A DNA stretch of 64,000 nt from Agrobacterium vitis. Its GTDB lineage: Bacteria; Pseudomonadota; Alphaproteobacteria; Rhizobiales; Rhizobiaceae. The first letter of the stretch is position 1; each line of letters opens with the position of its first letter. The notes under the pieces are model-generated. The model saw only the letters and a list, made by a program, of their open reading frames with translations, had not been told where the DNA came from and made no database searches. Made by a program: the position numbers and the translations under genes. The stretch covers positions 451,501-515,500 of the forward strand of contig NZ_AP023272.1 in assembly GCF_013426735.1 (NCBI RefSeq), given 5' to 3'. Of the stretch, positions 35,597 through 45,151 are shown in pieces.

Positions 35597-37525
35597 ATGC
35601 GCTTCACAATAAAACTCAAACTTGCGTTGGCTTTCGGGCTTATGATCGCCATGCTGATTGCGGTCGCATTGTATGGCATCTCCAGCATCGGGACGATCAA
35701 CCAGGCTGCGTCTGATATTATCGCCGGACCGGCTAAACGGCTCGAATACGCATTGTCGGCTTCCAGCAAAATGTCAGAAGCCATTCGCGCCCAGAAAAAT
35801 GCCCTGCTTTCCAAGGATGATGCGGAAGCCAAGGCATATTATCAGACATCCGACACCAACATCAAAGATATGATCAGCTTGGCACAGGCGGGTCTTACGA
35901 TTGCAAGTCAGCAGGGCAGACCCTACTGGGAAGCCGTAATCAAGAATGCTCTGGATTTCAGAGAATCTGCGGCTCGTCTGCCAGATATCCAGGCGGCCGG
36001 CAAAGTGAATGATGCCATAGCGCTTTCGAATGGCGACCTGCGCGCTATGGCGACCAATATGGCTGAAGCCATTACAAAACTGGTCGAAATTCAGAAGCAG
36101 GGCATGGCCAAAGCTGATGAGGATACAGATACTCTCTATGCCGAGACGAGGACCATGGTTCTTGTTGTCGCGGGGATCGCTACGCTTCTCGCAATTGCTG
36201 CTGCTTTGTGGATTGCTCTTGGCATCAGCGCCGGGCTTCGCAAGATCGAAACTGTTGCCAATGCCGTTTCCATCGGCGATCTGGACCAGACCGTTGAAGT
36301 GAAAACCAATGACGAGATCAAGGATCTTGTCACGACGATTAACGGGATGACGGAAAACCTGCGAGCAACTGCCGCTTTAGCAAACCGCATCTCCGAAGGT
36401 GATTTGTCCCAGGATATCACGCCACTCTCGAGCAAGGATTCATTGGGCATCGCTATGCGATCCATGACCGTCAATCTGCGTGAAACGGCAGCTACTGCCG
36501 ATAAGATTGCCAATGGTGATTTGACGGTGACGACAACGCCGCGCTCCAATGTTGACACGCTGGGCCTTGCCTTGCAGAGCATGGTGGAGCGTCTTCGGGG
36601 TGTTGTTGCCGATGCCTTGTCGGCGTCTGACAACGTCTCTTCCGGCAGCCAGGAACTGTCCTCAAGCTCCGAACAGCTGTCGCAGGGCGCAACGGAACAG
36701 GCGTCGTCTGCTGAAGAAGCCTCTGCCTCGATGGAAGAGATGGCGGCCAATATCAAGCAGAATGCCGACAATGCCGCCCAGACCGAAAAGATTGCCCGCC
36801 AGTCCTCCAAGGATGCGGAAGCCTCTGGCGAAGCGGTCAACCGGGCCGTTGGTGCAATGCGCACGATTGCCGAGAAGATCTCGATCGTCCAGGAAATCGC
36901 TCGTCAGACCGACCTGCTGGCCTTGAATGCGGCGGTTGAAGCCGCCCGTGCGGGTGAGCATGGCAAGGGCTTTGCGGTGGTTGCCTCTGAAGTGCGCAAG
37001 CTTGCCGAACGCAGTCAGGCAGCAGCGGCTGAAATCAGCACGTTGTCGGGCCAGACGGTACAGGTGGCAACGGAAGCCGGTGAAATGCTCGGCCGGTTGG
37101 TTCCTGACATCAGAAAGACGGCGGACCTGATTTCCGAGATCTCGGCAGCGTGCCGAGAGCAGGATATCGGTGCGAGCCAGATCAACGAAGCGATCCAGCA
37201 GCTCGACAAGGTGACGCAGCAGAATGCGGGTGCCTCGGAAGAAATGTCTGCAACCTCTGAAGAACTCGCCGCTCAGGCCGAGGAACTCCAGGCTTCCATC
37301 GCCTTCTTCAAGGTTGATGGACTGAAGGCACAGAAGAAGGCGGCCCAAAACTATACGTCGCAGCCTGCAAGACCGGCCAAAATCACGACAGCGGCGGCTG
37401 TTGTGCGCAGGCCTTCGGCAGCACAGACCGTTTCCGCTCAACAGGCGAGAGCCAAGGGTTTTGCCCTCGACCTTTCCATGGGCGGACCGGATGACGAAGA
37501 TCACGATTTCCGCCAGCAGGCGTGA
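35597..37525 (+). CDS. Methyl-accepting chemotaxis protein 2 (HAMP plus two extra 39-residue units)
   Basis: A 642-residue receptor beginning MRFTIKLKL, like its neighbours. TM1 is about residues 10-30 and TM2 about 190-215. The periplasmic domain resembles that of receptor 3 ([12 protein letters not shown] is shared). After the HAMP domain there are two consecutive 39-residue HAMP-like units, residues 254-292 ([16 protein letters not shown]...) and 293-331 ([16 protein letters not shown]...). The signalling domain is nearly the same as in receptors 1 and 3, with the tip [15 protein letters not shown]. The tail differs more ([13 protein letters not shown]) but ends with the same [10 protein letters not shown] motif. 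An AGGG site 10 bases upstream favours ATG 35597 over ATG 35588. Confidence 0.92.
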   Translation: MRFTIKLKLALAFGLMIAMLIAVALYGISSIGTINQAASDIIAGPAKRLEYALSASSKMSEAIRAQKNALLSKDDAEAKAYYQTSDTNIKDMISLAQAGLTIASQQGRPYWEAVIKNALDFRESAARLPDIQAAGKVNDAIALSNGDLRAMATNMAEAITKLVEIQKQGMAKADEDTDTLYAETRTMVLVVAGIATLLAIAAALWIALGISAGLRKIETVANAVSIGDLDQTVEVKTNDEIKDLVTTINGMTENLRATAALANRISEGDLSQDITPLSSKDSLGIAMRSMTVNLRETAATADKIANGDLTVTTTPRSNVDTLGLALQSMVERLRGVVADALSASDNVSSGSQELSSSSEQLSQGATEQASSAEEASASMEEMAANIKQNADNAAQTEKIARQSSKDAEASGEAVNRAVGAMRTIAEKISIVQEIARQTDLLALNAAVEAARAGEHGKGFAVVASEVRKLAERSQAAAAEISTLSGQTVQVATEAGEMLGRLVPDIRKTADLISEISAACREQDIGASQINEAIQQLDKVTQQNAGASEEMSATSEELAAQAEELQASIAFFKVDGLKAQKKAAQNYTSQPARPAKITTAAAVVRRPSAAQTVSAQQARAKGFALDLSMGGPDDEDHDFRQQA

Positions 37526-37610
37526 AATCGGCCCACGACAAAGACCGGGACAGGCAAGAGATTGGCTGTCCCACCACGCCTAAATACGCGGAAATATCTG
37601 GGGGACTACC

Positions 37611-39422
37611 ATGCGATTCACGATCAAACTGAAACTGGCCGTAACGTTCGGCTTAATGATCATTATGCTAGGAGTGATGGCATTCTATGGCATAACGAGT
37701 CTTTCGACAATCAATCAGGCCAGTACTGATATTATTGCGGGCCCGGCCAAGCGCTTAGAATATGCGCTTACCGCTTCAAATGAAATGTCGGAAACAATCC
37801 GTGCGCAGAAAAATGCCCTGCTATCGAAAAGCGATGATGATGCGAAAAAGTATTATCAGGCGGCAGCGCAAAATATCGAGGATATGCTTCAGATTGCTGA
37901 ATCTGGAAAGACTATTGCCAGTGTTGAAGGCAAACCATATTGGGAGGCTTTGATTGCGACCGGCGCTGTTTTCAAGGAAGCTTCGAGCCGTCTTCCCTCT
38001 GTACAAGCTGCGGGCGATTTAGATGCTGCGATCGCATTGTCTAACGGATCAATCCGTGAGAATGCAGCAAAAATGGGAGAAGCTGTCGCAAAGCTTATCG
38101 ATATCCAGAAAAAGGCCATGGCTAAGGCCGATAGCGACACAGATCTTCTTTATGACCAGACGAAGACCTTGATGATATCCATCGCCTCAGTGGCAATGCT
38201 TGTGGCGTTTGTCGCGGCCATCTGGATCGCCTTGAGCATCAGCTCGGGCCTGAAAAAGATCAAGTCCGTTGCAGATGCCGTTGCCATTGGCGATCTGGAT
38301 CAGGATATCGACATCAGAACCAACGATGAAATCCGCGATGTCGTTGAAAGCGTCAAGGTGATGACCGGCAACCTCAGGGAAACGGCAGCTATCGCCAATC
38401 AGATTGCCGATGGCAATTTGACGGTGGCGCCGAAATCCCTGTCCGATAAGGACACGCTTGGCCAGTCTCTTCAGTTGATGGTTGAGCGCCTTCGCGGCGT
38501 GGTCGCTGATGCCTTGTCGGCATCCGACAATGTATCTTCTGGTAGCCAGCAGCTGTCGTCTGCCTCCGAGCAGGTCAGCCAGGGCGCGACGGAACAGGCA
38601 TCGTCTGCCGAAGAAGCTTCCGCCTCGATGGAAGAGATGGCGGCCAATATCAAGCAGAATGCCGACAATGCCGCCCAGACCGAAAAGATTGCCCGCCAGT
38701 CCTCCAAGGATGCGGAAGCCTCCGGCGAAGCGGTCAACCGTGCCGTCGGTGCAATGCGCACGATTGCCGAGAAGATCTCGATCGTCCAGGAAATCGCCCG
38801 TCAGACCGATCTTCTGGCCTTGAATGCGGCGGTTGAAGCAGCGCGTGCCGGTGAGCATGGCAAGGGCTTTGCAGTGGTTGCCTCTGAAGTGCGCAAGCTT
38901 GCCGAACGCAGTCAGGCAGCAGCGGCTGAAATCAGCACGCTGTCCGGCCAGACGGTTCAGGTGGCAACGGAAGCCGGAGAAATGCTGACTCGGCTTGTTC
39001 CTGATATCCGCAAGACAGCGGAACTGATTTCCGAGATTTCGGCGGCTTGCCGTGAGCAGGATATCGGGGCCAGCCAGATCAACGAAGCGATCCAGCAGCT
39101 CGACAAGGTGACGCAGCAGAATGCGGGCGCTTCGGAAGAAATGTCGGCTACCTCTGAAGAACTGGCTGCTCAGGCCGAGGAACTGCAAACCTCCATCGCC
39201 TTCTTCAAGGTTGATGGTGCACATCAGAAGAAGCCCGCACCACAGACCCGTGCCGTTGCCGCTCGTGCTGCGCCAGTGCGGACGGCTGCACCGGCAAAAC
39301 CCCGCACACCGACGTCGTCTCAGACGGTTGCCGCTCAACAGGCGAGAGCCAAGGGCTTTGCCCTCGATCTCTCCATGGGCGGTCCGGATGAGGAGGATCG
39401 TCTCTTTCAGGAAAGCGCGTAA
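37611..39422 (+). CDS. Methyl-accepting chemotaxis protein 3 (HAMP plus one extra unit)
   Basis: A 603-residue receptor. Its N-terminal half is a diverged paralogue of receptor 2 (same [12 protein letters not shown] and AQKNALLSK segments). After the HAMP domain there is one extra 39-residue unit ([16 protein letters not shown]...). From that point to the tail the DNA is nearly the same as receptor 1, down to silent positions, including the Pro/Ala-rich tail with [14 protein letters not shown]. This suggests recent duplication or gene conversion of the 3' half. A GGGGGA site precedes the ATG. It ends one base before the second cheW. The ligand is unknown. Confidence 0.92.
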   Translation: MRFTIKLKLAVTFGLMIIMLGVMAFYGITSLSTINQASTDIIAGPAKRLEYALTASNEMSETIRAQKNALLSKSDDDAKKYYQAAAQNIEDMLQIAESGKTIASVEGKPYWEALIATGAVFKEASSRLPSVQAAGDLDAAIALSNGSIRENAAKMGEAVAKLIDIQKKAMAKADSDTDLLYDQTKTLMISIASVAMLVAFVAAIWIALSISSGLKKIKSVADAVAIGDLDQDIDIRTNDEIRDVVESVKVMTGNLRETAAIANQIADGNLTVAPKSLSDKDTLGQSLQLMVERLRGVVADALSASDNVSSGSQQLSSASEQVSQGATEQASSAEEASASMEEMAANIKQNADNAAQTEKIARQSSKDAEASGEAVNRAVGAMRTIAEKISIVQEIARQTDLLALNAAVEAARAGEHGKGFAVVASEVRKLAERSQAAAAEISTLSGQTVQVATEAGEMLTRLVPDIRKTAELISEISAACREQDIGASQINEAIQQLDKVTQQNAGASEEMSATSEELAAQAEELQTSIAFFKVDGAHQKKPAPQTRAVAARAAPVRTAAPAKPRTPTSSQTVAAQQARAKGFALDLSMGGPDEEDRLFQESA

Positions 39423-39423
39423 C

Positions 39424-39918
39424 ATGAGTGGACAATCGTCAGAATCGCAATTTGTCACCTTCAGCCTTGGGGAAGAAGTGTTTGCCGTGCCCGTTACCGT
39501 GGTCCGGGAAATTCTCGATCACGAGGACCCGTTCAAGATCCCACATGGACCGGATTATCTTCTGGGCCTGCGGGATGTCCGGGGTCAGGGTGTGCCGGTC
39601 ATCGATCTTCGTCTGCGGCTCGGCATGTCGCGGACGGTGAAGACGCCCCATACCCGGATTCTGGTGATGGATGTGCCACTTTCCGATCGCAGTCTTGCGG
39701 TCGGGGTGGTGGCCGACAAGGTCTTCGAGGTCATTCCCTTCCGGCATGCCGACATCGAGCAGGCGCCCGATATCGGCATCCGCTGGCGCTCAGACTATAT
39801 CCAGGGCGTGGTGCGCCGTGAGGCGGGCTTTGTGGTGATCATTGATCTGGCGCGGTTGTTTTCGGGCGATGAAACTGCCCTTGCCTCTTCTTCTGCACCG
39901 GCTTTTGCCGTCGCGTGA
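39424..39918 (+). CDS. cheW: Chemotaxis coupling protein CheW (second copy)
   Basis: A 164-residue CheW-domain protein (FVTFSLGEEVFAVPV, then VRGQGVPVIDLRLRLG and a C-terminal VVIIDLARLFSG). The ATG at 39424 follows the receptor 3 stop by one base, so it is translationally coupled. It differs enough from the first CheW to suggest separate roles, for example linking the local receptors rather than distant ones. Confidence 0.91.
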   Translation: MSGQSSESQFVTFSLGEEVFAVPVTVVREILDHEDPFKIPHGPDYLLGLRDVRGQGVPVIDLRLRLGMSRTVKTPHTRILVMDVPLSDRSLAVGVVADKVFEVIPFRHADIEQAPDIGIRWRSDYIQGVVRREAGFVVIIDLARLFSGDETALASSSAPAFAVA

Positions 39919-39944
39919 AAAACCATTACAGGGAGGCCGCCAGC

Positions 39945-40796
39945 GTGAATGCATTGGCAGAAGCAGTTGTTGGAGACCACAGAATCAGCCCGAAAAATTT
40001 CAGGCGTCTGTCGAACTACATTTTTGAATATAGCGGCATCAAGATGCCGGAAACCAAGACGACGATGCTGGAAGGCCGGTTGCGCAGGCGCTTGCGCGCC
40101 ACCGGCTTTACGGACTTCGACAGCTATTGCCATTATATTTTCGAAGAGGGCGGCCTTGCGACCGAATCCGTCCATCTGATCGATGCGGTTACCACCAACA
40201 AGACGGACTTTTTCCGCGAGCCCAACCATTTCGACTATCTGACGCAAAAGGCCTTGCCGGATCTGCAGGCCAGGGGCGTGCGTCGGGTTCGCGTCTGGAG
40301 TTCGGCCTGTTCGATCGGTGCGGAGCCCTATACGCTTGCCATGGTGATGGCGGAATATATGGAACGCCGCAGCGGGATGGACTATCATATCCTGGCAACA
40401 GATCTTTCGACCGATGTGCTGCAGAAGGCTCGCCGGGGTGTCTACCCTGCCGAAATGCTGGAGCCGGTGCCGCGCGCCATGGCGGCGCGGTATGTGATGC
40501 ACGCGCGTGACAAGCAGCGGAACGAGGTACGCATCGCGGCGGCACTTCGCACCCATGTCGGTTTTGCCCGGCTGAACCTGATGGACGACAGCTATCAGGT
40601 GGGGGAGCCTATGGATATTATTTTCTGCCGTAATGTATTGATTTATTTTGATAAAAAGACGCAGTTCAATGTGTTGCGACGCCTATGCGATTGCCTTGGC
40701 CAAGGGGGCTATATGTTCATAGGCCATTCCGAATCAATTACTGGGTTGGATCTTCCGCTCAAGCAATTGGCCAATACGGTTTTCAGGAAGGTATGA
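39945..40796 (+). CDS. cheR: Chemotaxis protein methyltransferase CheR
   Basis: A 283-residue SAM-dependent enzyme that methylates receptor glutamates. The N-terminal helical domain (about 1-75) is followed by the Rossmann domain with [17 protein letters not shown], the acidic ATDLSTDVL, and [10 protein letters not shown]. The GTG at 39945 is preferred because a strong GGGAGG site sits 8-9 bases upstream; a second GTG at 39915 overlaps the cheW stop. It is paired with cheB downstream, giving a complete adaptation couple. Confidence 0.93.
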   Translation: MNALAEAVVGDHRISPKNFRRLSNYIFEYSGIKMPETKTTMLEGRLRRRLRATGFTDFDSYCHYIFEEGGLATESVHLIDAVTTNKTDFFREPNHFDYLTQKALPDLQARGVRRVRVWSSACSIGAEPYTLAMVMAEYMERRSGMDYHILATDLSTDVLQKARRGVYPAEMLEPVPRAMAARYVMHARDKQRNEVRIAAALRTHVGFARLNLMDDSYQVGEPMDIIFCRNVLIYFDKKTQFNVLRRLCDCLGQGGYMFIGHSESITGLDLPLKQLANTVFRKV

Positions 40797-40803
40797 TTGT
40801 CAG

Positions 40804-41898
40804 ATGCCGAAGAAAATTCGCGTCCTTATTGTCGATGATTCAGCCAGTGTCCGGCAAATCCTGACAAATGTCCTGCAATCGGATCCGGAGATCGAGGTGA
40901 TCGGAGCCGCTTCCGACCCCTTCGTAGCCGCCCGGCGCATTGCAGAGGAAATTCCGGATGTGATCACGCTGGATGTGGAAATGCCGCGCATGGATGGCAT
41001 CACCTTCCTGCGCAAGCTGATGTCGCAGCGCCCCATTCCGGTGGTGATGTGCTCCTCCCTGACGGAGGCCGGCAGTGAAACTCTGATGCAGGCTATGGAG
41101 GCGGGCGCCGTCGACATCATTCTCAAGCCGAAAATTGCCGCGGCGGATCACCTGGCTGAGCAGGCCGAACGGATTTGCCAGGTGGTGAAAAGTGCAGCCC
41201 AGGCGCGGCTCGGGACGCGAAAGTCGATTGTCACGGATCGTGCCTCCGCCAGCGGTGAGCCAGCAAAGAAACTGACTGCGGATGCCATGCTGCCACCACC
41301 GACAGGCCGTGCCATGGCCAAAACCACTGAAATGGTGGTTTGCGTGGGCGCATCGACCGGCGGCACCGAGGCGCTTCGGGAGTTCCTGGAAAAAATGCCC
41401 GCCAACGCCCCAGGCATCGTCATCGTGCAGCATATGCCGGAAAAATTTACGGCGGCCTTTGCCAAGCGCTTGAACGGCCTGTGCGAAATGGAAATCAAGG
41501 AAGCCGAAAACGGCGATCCGGTGCTGCGCGGTCATGTGCTGATTGCGCCCGGGGATCGCCATATGATGCTGGAGCGCCAAGGGGCGCGGTATCATGTGTC
41601 GGTCAAATCAGGCCCGCTGGTGTCGCGCCATCGTCCGTCGGTGGATGTGCTGTTTCGCTCGGCGGCCCGCTCGGCAGGCGCCAATGCCATGGGTGTTATC
41701 ATGACCGGCATGGGGGATGACGGCGCGCGCGGCATGCTGGAAATGCATCAGGCCGGGGCCTTCACGCTTGCCCAGGATGAGGCAAGTTGCATTGTCTTCG
41801 GCATGCCCAAGGAAGCCATCGCCCATGGCGGCGTGGACCGTACCGTGCCGCTGCACCAGATTGCGCCGGAAATTTTGGCGGAGGACCGGAGGCGCTAG
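40804..41898 (+). CDS. cheB: Chemotaxis methylesterase/glutamine deamidase CheB
   Basis: A 364-residue two-domain enzyme. The receiver domain has Asp11/Asp12 and the phospho-acceptor Asp57 ([10 protein letters not shown]). The esterase domain has the catalytic triad Ser184 ([10 protein letters not shown]), His210 (QHMPEKF) and Asp306 (GMGDDGARG). CheA phosphorylation removes receiver inhibition and lets it strip methyl groups from receptors. It is the last gene of the operon, 7 bases after cheR. No cheD or cheZ follows; a RIME-like repeat lies beyond. Confidence 0.95.
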   Translation: MPKKIRVLIVDDSASVRQILTNVLQSDPEIEVIGAASDPFVAARRIAEEIPDVITLDVEMPRMDGITFLRKLMSQRPIPVVMCSSLTEAGSETLMQAMEAGAVDIILKPKIAAADHLAEQAERICQVVKSAAQARLGTRKSIVTDRASASGEPAKKLTADAMLPPPTGRAMAKTTEMVVCVGASTGGTEALREFLEKMPANAPGIVIVQHMPEKFTAAFAKRLNGLCEMEIKEAENGDPVLRGHVLIAPGDRHMMLERQGARYHVSVKSGPLVSRHRPSVDVLFRSAARSAGANAMGVIMTGMGDDGARGMLEMHQAGAFTLAQDEASCIVFGMPKEAIAHGGVDRTVPLHQIAPEILAEDRRR

Positions 41899-42011
41899 AG
41901 TTTGTCTTCGGACAATTGGCGACCGGTTTTCCCGATAAGACAAACGAAAACAGAAAGCTATAGCATCGGACTTGTTCGGTTTTCATAGTATACGACGCAA
42001 CTTGATCAATT

Positions 42012-42217
42012 GGCTTCGCCCCCCTCATCCCCCTGCCGGGGACTTCTCCCCGCTGGGGAGAAGAGGTCAACACGACAACACTGAGCCTCATCTTAAGGCT
42101 GCGGACAAAGGAGTTTATCGGCCTTTGCTGCGCATAGAAGGCACAAGGGGATGCCGCAGGTTTCTTCTCCCCATCGGGGAGAAGGTGGCGGCAGAGGCAA
42201 GAGGGGGCGGCAAAGCC
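42012..42217. repeat. RIME-like intergenic palindromic element
   Basis: A 206-base element with imperfect terminal inverted repeats (GGCTTCGCC... at the left, ...GGCAAAGCC at the right), each joined to a CCCCTC/GAGGGG block. Inside are two strong hairpins: TTCTCCCC-gct-GGGGAGAA at 42044-42062 and CTTCTCCCC-atc-GGGGAGAAG at 42164-42184. This composition is typical of the repeated mosaic elements scattered between genes in Rhizobiaceae. It separates cheB from the convergent gene at 42273. Confidence 0.75.
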
Positions 42218-42272
42218 GAGAACCGTTTCTGTCGTGTACTCTGGAGTCCGATTTTCTGCACGATACAATCGC

Positions 42273-42845
42273 TTACGGTGCCGGGGCGTTCCGCTCGGTG
42301 TCCTGATCCAGGAAGACCTGTCGCGCACTATGCAGCGCTTCTTCCGGGGGGCGGTTGTTGCGGTATTTTTCGACAATGATCTGGTGAATTTGGCTGCGGA
42401 TCTCTTCATTGTCTCTGGCTGCTGGAGGCAACGAGGGCAGGAGAGCGTGTCCGCTTTTCATTGAGCCGCCCAAATTCTCCCTCTCTTTGATTTCAGGCAT
42501 TTCCGAACGCAAAATCGCTTCACACTTGTCCTGGAAATGCTTCAGATCCGGGTGCTGGAGTGCTTGCTTTGCCTCCTCCAGCCGGGCTTGCAAATCCATC
42601 AGCGAATTCAGCAGGAGCATATCGACTGTTTCAGCGGCGATGCTGTCTCCAGTCGGCTGCTCCTTCATCCACTGATAATGGCCTGACAAGGGCGGCTCTG
42701 TTTGCAACCGCGCCCGGTGGCGCAGCAACAGCCCCAACACGCCCAATCCGAAAGCAGGCGGGGTGATAATCAGCAAAGCCTTGATCCAATTGGATGAGGA
42801 TTGCCATGTATCGAAAAGATCAGCCCAGAGATTATAATCGGTCAT
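42273..42845 (-). CDS. Hypothetical single-pass membrane protein
   Basis: A 190-residue protein of no recognised family. The first 18 residues are polar and aromatic, followed by one hydrophobic segment (IKALLIITPPAFGLGVLGLLL, about 19-40) and a cytoplasmic-looking, charged, helical remainder. A heptad-like stretch (about 75-110, LMDLQARLEEAKQAL) may be a coiled coil. The start at 42845 has a strong GGAGGA site. Upstream on the same strand lies an unusually structured 270-base segment that may be its 5' leader. Its function is unknown; a membrane-anchored scaffold is only a guess. Confidence 0.75.
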   Translation of the reverse strand: MTDYNLWADLFDTWQSSSNWIKALLIITPPAFGLGVLGLLLRHRARLQTEPPLSGHYQWMKEQPTGDSIAAETVDMLLLNSLMDLQARLEEAKQALQHPDLKHFQDKCEAILRSEMPEIKERENLGGSMKSGHALLPSLPPAARDNEEIRSQIHQIIVEKYRNNRPPEEALHSARQVFLDQDTERNAPAP

Positions 42846-42877
42846 TGTCCATCCTCCCGCACCTGGAAACCGATCGA

Positions 42878-43145
42878 CCACCGGAGGCGTGAGCCTCTGG
42901 TGGCCGGGGAGCTAGAAAAATCGCGTACAAACGACCGCCCCGACCTTTAAGCCGAAGCTCTGGACATACATCGAGGCCTCCCCGACCATAAAGAATGGTG
43001 GGAAGTGGACCTTATAGACACAGGCCCACCGCCTCAGCCACAAACCTATGGCTGAGGGGTGTCATTTAACGGCCGACACAGGCCGTTGCACGAGGAGTTT
43101 TCTAGGCTCCGGGATTGGCCCCGTTCCGACCAATCCTGGTGCAAC
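42878..43145 (-). ncRNA. Candidate structured RNA or long structured 5' leader (unassigned)
   Basis: This 268-base gene-free segment holds at least eight stems: 42878-42888 with 42893-42903 (11 pairs); 42905-42911 with 42978-42984; 42997-43002 with 43025-43030; 43032-43040 with 43049-43057 (9 pairs); 43068-43074 with 43081-43087; and 43085-43091 with 43139-43145, which encloses two hairpins (43094-43110 and 43112-43136) as a three-way junction. The fifth and sixth stems share three bases, so they compete. The strand is inferred from the downstream minus-strand gene; either strand would fold. It does not carry the signatures of RNase P, SRP RNA, tmRNA or common riboswitches that I know. Confidence 0.45.
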
Positions 43146-43235
43146 CATATAGGGTATTGTTGGCGGAAGGGAAACAGTGAATTTGTGGGGGGCGGACGTA
43201 AAACAATGCAGTCGAGTTTAAAGGGCTCAACCAGG

Positions 43236-43943
43236 TTAAGGAGCCTGCACGATGCGACCACTGCCATTGATTTCTGAACGCCGCAATGTCGGGTGACCGG
43301 AGAGATCAACATTGCCGCTCCCGGAAATCGACACATCCGCATCTTTCAGCGCGGTCATGTCTGCGTTCCCGCTGCCACGGATCACGATCCGTGCGGACTG
43401 AGCCGTCAGCCTCTTGAGCTGGGCGGTACCCGAACCTGAAATGTCTACATCGACCGTCTCGGCAGTTCCTGTCGCCGAAACGCTGCCGCTCCCTTTGATA
43501 TCCAGTCGCAATTGAGGCTGGTTGATGTGCGATAGCGATAGGTCGCCGCTTCCAAGCAGTTTCCAGTCTGTTATCGCGGGTCCCGATACGCTGATATCGA
43601 GTTTTGATTGCGACCAGCCCAGATGGCAATCCAGGCTCAGCCGGTGGCCATCCATTCGCACATGCCCGACAAGGGTAGGATCGCCACTGACGATGACTTC
43701 CGCCTTATCACCTGGCTGATAGCGGACCGACGCCGGCAAATCGATGGCGAGACTGTCGCTGGCGGTAAAGGGCAGCGTGACCTGCTGGCTGGTGGATTGG
43801 CCCGATCCGCAGGTGGAGGAGGTTGTCGCCCACAATTGCCGGGCTCCACCCCAGTGTTCGCCTGAAATCCCGATACCCAATGTTAGAAAAACGACTGCAC
43901 CAATCAGTCCCGTCGTTGCAACGAATGCCAATTTCCTCGTCAT
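43236..43943 (-). CDS. GIN-domain (DUF2807) exported protein
   Basis: A 235-residue protein with an N-terminal signal or anchor segment (residues 4-25). The rest is built of repeated beta strands with GSGDLSLSH, ISGSGTAQLKRL, IRGSGNADMTAL and ISGSGNVDLSGH, the Gly-Ser-Gly spaced repeats of the GIN/DUF2807 fold, predicted to form a right-handed beta helix outside the membrane. It is the third gene of a padR-DUF1700-GIN unit, 34 bases beyond the DUF1700 gene. The family is of unknown function; members are described as putative adhesin-like heads. Confidence 0.85.
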   Translation of the reverse strand: MTRKLAFVATTGLIGAVVFLTLGIGISGEHWGGARQLWATTSSTCGSGQSTSQQVTLPFTASDSLAIDLPASVRYQPGDKAEVIVSGDPTLVGHVRMDGHRLSLDCHLGWSQSKLDISVSGPAITDWKLLGSGDLSLSHINQPQLRLDIKGSGSVSATGTAETVDVDISGSGTAQLKRLTAQSARIVIRGSGNADMTALKDADVSISGSGNVDLSGHPTLRRSEINGSGRIVQAP

Positions 43944-43977
43944 TGTCCGGTTCCTTCAATGAAGTGTCAGGGAAAGC

Positions 43978-44550
43978 TCAAGCGTGATCCGGGCTTAATT
44001 GAGCCAGGCGAAAATGCAGCCGCGCATAGTGGCCGAGTATGCGGATACCGGTGCCAAGCCCCATCAACAACAACGCGCCACCGCCCAGGAACCCGCTCAC
44101 AAGGCCCGCGCCGATCAGCAGTTGCGAAAGTGTTTCTGTTGTTGGTCCATCAAGCTGAAACAGCATCGTGGTAATGATGATCTTCACGCCCGCCGCTCCG
44201 ATGGCCGTGACCGCAATCCCAAGGCCGAACACGGTAAAGAACGCAGCGGTGAGCAGGGGCAGTAAAAACAGGATGTCAACGATGGCGAGCCCCGCCAGCG
44301 CCATCATGGCCGCCAGCATGTTCGACAGGCTCCAATGGGATTCGAAACGGCGCAGCCCCATTTCGGCCCTGAGTTCTCTGGCAATTCTGGCCGGATTGCC
44401 CAAGGCCGCCGCAACCTCCTGTTCACTACGACCGGAGGCGGCTGATTCGGCAAAATGAGCCTGATAATCGGCGACGATGTCGTCCACTTCTTGAGCAGGC
44501 AACCCGGCCAGCCCCAGTCTCAGCATGCGTAAGAAGGCATCCTTGGTCAT
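43978..44550 (-). CDS. DUF1700 family membrane protein
   Basis: A 190-residue protein. The N-terminal 60 residues form a helical cytoplasmic domain (FLRMLRLGLAGLPAQEVDDIVADY, then GNPARIARELRAE) typical of DUF1700. Three or four membrane segments follow (about 75-175). Its start overlaps the padR stop by 4 bases. Such proteins commonly sit directly after PadR-type regulators and before DUF2807/DUF4097 proteins, and are thought to be sensors or partners of the exported protein. The exact role is not established. Confidence 0.82.
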   Translation of the reverse strand: MTKDAFLRMLRLGLAGLPAQEVDDIVADYQAHFAESAASGRSEQEVAAALGNPARIARELRAEMGLRRFESHWSLSNMLAAMMALAGLAIVDILFLLPLLTAAFFTVFGLGIAVTAIGAAGVKIIITTMLFQLDGPTTETLSQLLIGAGLVSGFLGGGALLLMGLGTGIRILGHYARLHFRLAQLSPDHA

Positions 44551-44873
44551 GGCAAATCCTCAAGAAGTGTATCGACGGCGCTTGCAAAGGAACGCCAGTC
44601 GCGGCGATGAGCTTCGAAAATTGTTCGGCCCTGTTCCGTGAGCCGATAATATTTGCGCGGTGGCCCATTGCTGGACTCAACGATGCGGGTGGCCACCAAT
44701 CCGTCATTCTGCATTCGACGCATCAGCGGATAGATCGTGCCTTCTCCCATGCCGACGGCGCTGACCAAGGTACTGGCGATTTCGTAGCCATAGCTTTCGC
44801 CGTGAGACAGCACAGCCAGGACGCAGAGGTCGAGGGCACCTTTCCGCAATTGAACCTGGATCGAGTCAGTCAT
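44547..44873 (-). CDS. PadR family transcriptional regulator
   Basis: A 108-residue winged-helix protein of the short PadR subfamily. Signatures are LDLCVLAVLSHGESYGYEI, GEGTIYPLMRRMQNDGLV, and RKYYRLTEQG. It probably represses its own unit (DUF1700 and GIN genes) as a dimer. The start at 44873 follows a GAGGTG site; a longer frame to 44906 is less likely. The inducer is unknown; it may sense an envelope or membrane-active compound. Confidence 0.88.
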   Translation of the reverse strand: MTDSIQVQLRKGALDLCVLAVLSHGESYGYEIASTLVSAVGMGEGTIYPLMRRMQNDGLVATRIVESSNGPPRKYYRLTEQGRTIFEAHRRDWRSFASAVDTLLEDLP

Positions 44874-44897
44874 GGGCACCTCAGCTTTGTATTTTGA

Positions 44898-44919
44898 ATA
44901 TAACAAGCTATCTGTTTAT
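44898..44919. promoter_or_regulatory. Possible PadR operator
   Basis: An imperfect dyad with arms ATATAACA and TGTTTAT lies 25-46 bases upstream of the padR start, a natural position for autorepression. It is seen by eye only. Confidence 0.3.
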
Positions 44920-45151
44920 GCAAGGTAGTGGTTTACGTTTTTTGGAAGGAGACGGGTGATTGAGGGGTGTCGGGCTTATGGTTGTGAACGAACCTGGAAA
45001 GCCAAGGGGAATTGTCGCATTTTGTCGAATAAATAACGCCTGATTAACCATGTCGCGTCACAATGGATCTGCCCGATGCGAATGGGTTGCCCGATATGTT
45101 TGGGCCTTGGGGAGCGATGCCTGGCTCCGTTATGGCTGACCGAGGTTTCTC

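Noticed and set aside
42878..43145. RNase P RNA, SRP RNA, tmRNA or cobalamin riboswitch
   Set aside because: None of the conserved sequence signatures of these classes is present on either strand, so the region is reported only as an unassigned candidate.
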